From the NCBI GenBank assembly GCA_964638775.1, contig CAZWZH010000240.1, positions 1 to 43,140 on the forward strand: 43,140 nucleotides of DNA, written 5' to 3'. The translations under genes and the position numbers were made by a program. This document shows positions 42,282-43,140 of the stretch, piece by piece. The notes under the pieces were generated by a model. The model saw nothing but the letters and a program-made list of their open reading frames with translations. It searched no databases and was not told the DNA's origin. Origin of the DNA: Azophilus sp964638775. GTDB taxonomy: Bacteria; Pseudomonadota; Gammaproteobacteria; Pseudomonadales; Azotimanducaceae. Within the stretch, counting starts at the first letter, position 1. Each line of letters opens with the position of its first letter.

Positions 42282-42722
42282 ATGGACCGGCAGGAAGTAC
42301 GCAGTCTTTGGCAGAACATCCAGCGGCACATTCAGCAATACAAGGACGACCCGGTCGCCGCGCATGAGCACAATCCCTACGGCAAGGTGGTTCCGGCGCT
42401 GCTGCTGACCGCCACGGGCAGGCGCACCGGCAAGCAGCGCTCGCTTCCCCTCATCTACAAGAAGATCGGGGATTCCTTCGTCATCGTCGGCTCGAAAGCT
42501 GGCATGGACCAGCACCCCGCCTGGTATGAGAACCTGCTCGCCAACCCGGATTGCCATATCCAGGTGGCGAAGGATCACTACGACGTGCGCGCGCGCACCA
42601 CCTCCGGCGCGGAGCGCGAGGACCTCTGGAACCAGATGGTCGAGGTGCTGCCCCAATACGAGGAATATCAGTCCCGCACCGAGCGGCAGATTCCGGTCGT
42701 GGTACTCGAACCGCTGGCCTGA
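42282..42722 (+). CDS. Nitroreductase/quinone reductase of the DDN (F420-binding) family
   Basis: A 146-residue split-barrel protein, ATG with GGGAGCAACAG upstream. HEHNPYGKVVPALLLTATGRRTGKQRSLPLIY and VIVGSKAGMDQHPAWYENLLANPDCHIQV match the family of mycobacterial deazaflavin-dependent nitroreductase. Together with the LLM gene it hints at F420 use in this organism, although no F420 biosynthesis gene is in the window and flavin or heme use is possible. It is a single gene, with a T-rich run (42233-42239) following the palindrome TGCAGCTGCA before it. Confidence 0.88.
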   Translation: MDRQEVRSLWQNIQRHIQQYKDDPVAAHEHNPYGKVVPALLLTATGRRTGKQRSLPLIYKKIGDSFVIVGSKAGMDQHPAWYENLLANPDCHIQVAKDHYDVRARTTSGAEREDLWNQMVEVLPQYEEYQSRTERQIPVVVLEPLA

Positions 42723-42808
42723 CCGCCGCCACGCCGCGCGCAGCGGGGTTCCTGATAGGTGGTGCACGATCCCAGAGTGCCCAGGTCGCTTCTGGTCAGC
42801 TTGGCGAA

Positions 42809-42854
42809 CTCGGAAGACGACTCGGAAACAGCTCGGAAGTCGATGGCTTCCGAG
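42809..42854. repeat. CTCGGAA repeats and hairpin
   Basis: CTCGGAAG at 42809, CTCGGAAA at 42821 and CTCGGAAG at 42832 lie 12 and 11 bp apart, and an inverted CTTCCGAG at 42847-42854 forms a perfect 8-bp stem with the last copy around a 7-base loop. The cluster lies between convergent genes. It may be a bidirectional transcription end, though no U-run follows, or protein-binding sites. Confidence 0.55.
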
Positions 42855-42908
42855 TCGGCTTCCGGCAGGGGCTGTTTGTAGGACCGCTACACCGGGCATT
42901 CAGCGCAG

Positions 42909-43140
42909 TCATTGCACCTTCACTCCCGCCTCGGCCAATGCGCTCGCGGCGGCGCTACAAGCATCAAGGTACCGTTCTACGGTGTTGGGCCGCGTACGGA
43001 TGTCGCCGAGCACGATGTTGTACCGATGGGCCCTGTCGTGGCAGGGCCTTCCACTCATGGCATCGAGCCATTGAGGAATCCTTGGGAATTCCGCGAAGTC
43101 GAACAGGTTGCCCCAGGTCAACTGGGCCACTTCTTCGTAA
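42909..43140 (-). CDS. Glutathione S-transferase-like protein, C-terminal part, partial
   Basis: The frame enters at the right edge (YEEVAQLTWGNLF) and ends at 42909, giving 76 residues. The segment FPRIPQWLDAMSGRPCHDRAHRYNIVLGD followed by RTRPNTVERYLDACSAA matches C-terminal helices of GST-like proteins. The thioredoxin-fold N-terminal domain, if present, is outside the window, so function cannot be judged. Confidence 0.6.
   Translation of the reverse strand, partial: YEEVAQLTWGNLFDFAEFPRIPQWLDAMSGRPCHDRAHRYNIVLGDIRTRPNTVERYLDACSAAASALAEAGVKVQ

Overview
The window looks like a GC-rich Gram-negative bacterium, probably an uncultured proteobacterium. It has a TonB-dependent outer-membrane receptor, Sec and Tat signal peptides, a PQQ/cytochrome c dehydrogenase and CYP101-type P450 chemistry. 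No rRNA, tRNA or ribosomal protein gene allows a firmer placement. Most genes belong to accessory catabolism: seven short-chain or extended dehydrogenases, an enoyl-CoA hydratase-like protein, a MaoC-type hydratase, PhyH and TauD dioxygenases, an acyl-CoA-ligase-like enzyme, LLM and DDN-type flavoenzymes and a sulfotransferase.

Layout. 1-2730: the end of an AtuA-like gene, a DUF4387 gene, a convergent CYP101-like P450 and a crotonase-fold protein. 2813-5287: a DUF4143-type ATPase and a metallophosphoesterase pseudogene. 5360-14235: a segment bounded by two directly repeated 97-bp ends that resemble the oriIS of ISCR/IS91 rolling-circle elements. It carries a broken IS91-family transposase, a ParB-like/DUF2130 pair, a divergent nuclease-like 667-residue protein, an unknown protein and a DUF4238 protein, and it reads as a captured accessory island, possibly for defence. 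14345-18857: a minus-strand operon with a sulfotransferase, two paralogous epimerases and a Tat-exported CrtC/AttH-like protein. 19021-26229: a DUF1640 protein, a MaoC dehydratase, four SDRs, a small antitoxin-like gene, a PhyH dioxygenase and an LLM oxidoreductase.

26313-35976 is the most interesting block. It holds a PVA-dehydrogenase-like quinohemoprotein, then an operon of a TetR regulator, a linalool dehydratase-isomerase (LDI)-like enzyme, a DsbA-like periplasmic thiol protein and a geraniol/benzyl-alcohol-dehydrogenase-like enzyme. After this come a TonB receptor behind a striking palindromic operator and two cupins. The LDI-like enzyme keeps a His and two Cys, the Cys nine residues apart as in the Castellaniella enzyme. 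A simple reading is uptake of a terpenoid or other tertiary/allylic alcohol, periplasmic isomerisation or dehydration, and oxidation, with the DsbA-like protein tending the active-site thiols. The P450 and AtuA-like genes at the left edge fit a terpenoid theme but are 26 kb away.

35977-43140: a two-repeat CRISPR remnant with type I-E spacing, an acyl-CoA-ligase-like protein with an alpha/beta hydrolase, a TauD dioxygenase, a PLP decarboxylase, another SDR, a DDN-like flavin/F420 protein and the C-terminal part of a GST-like protein running off the edge.
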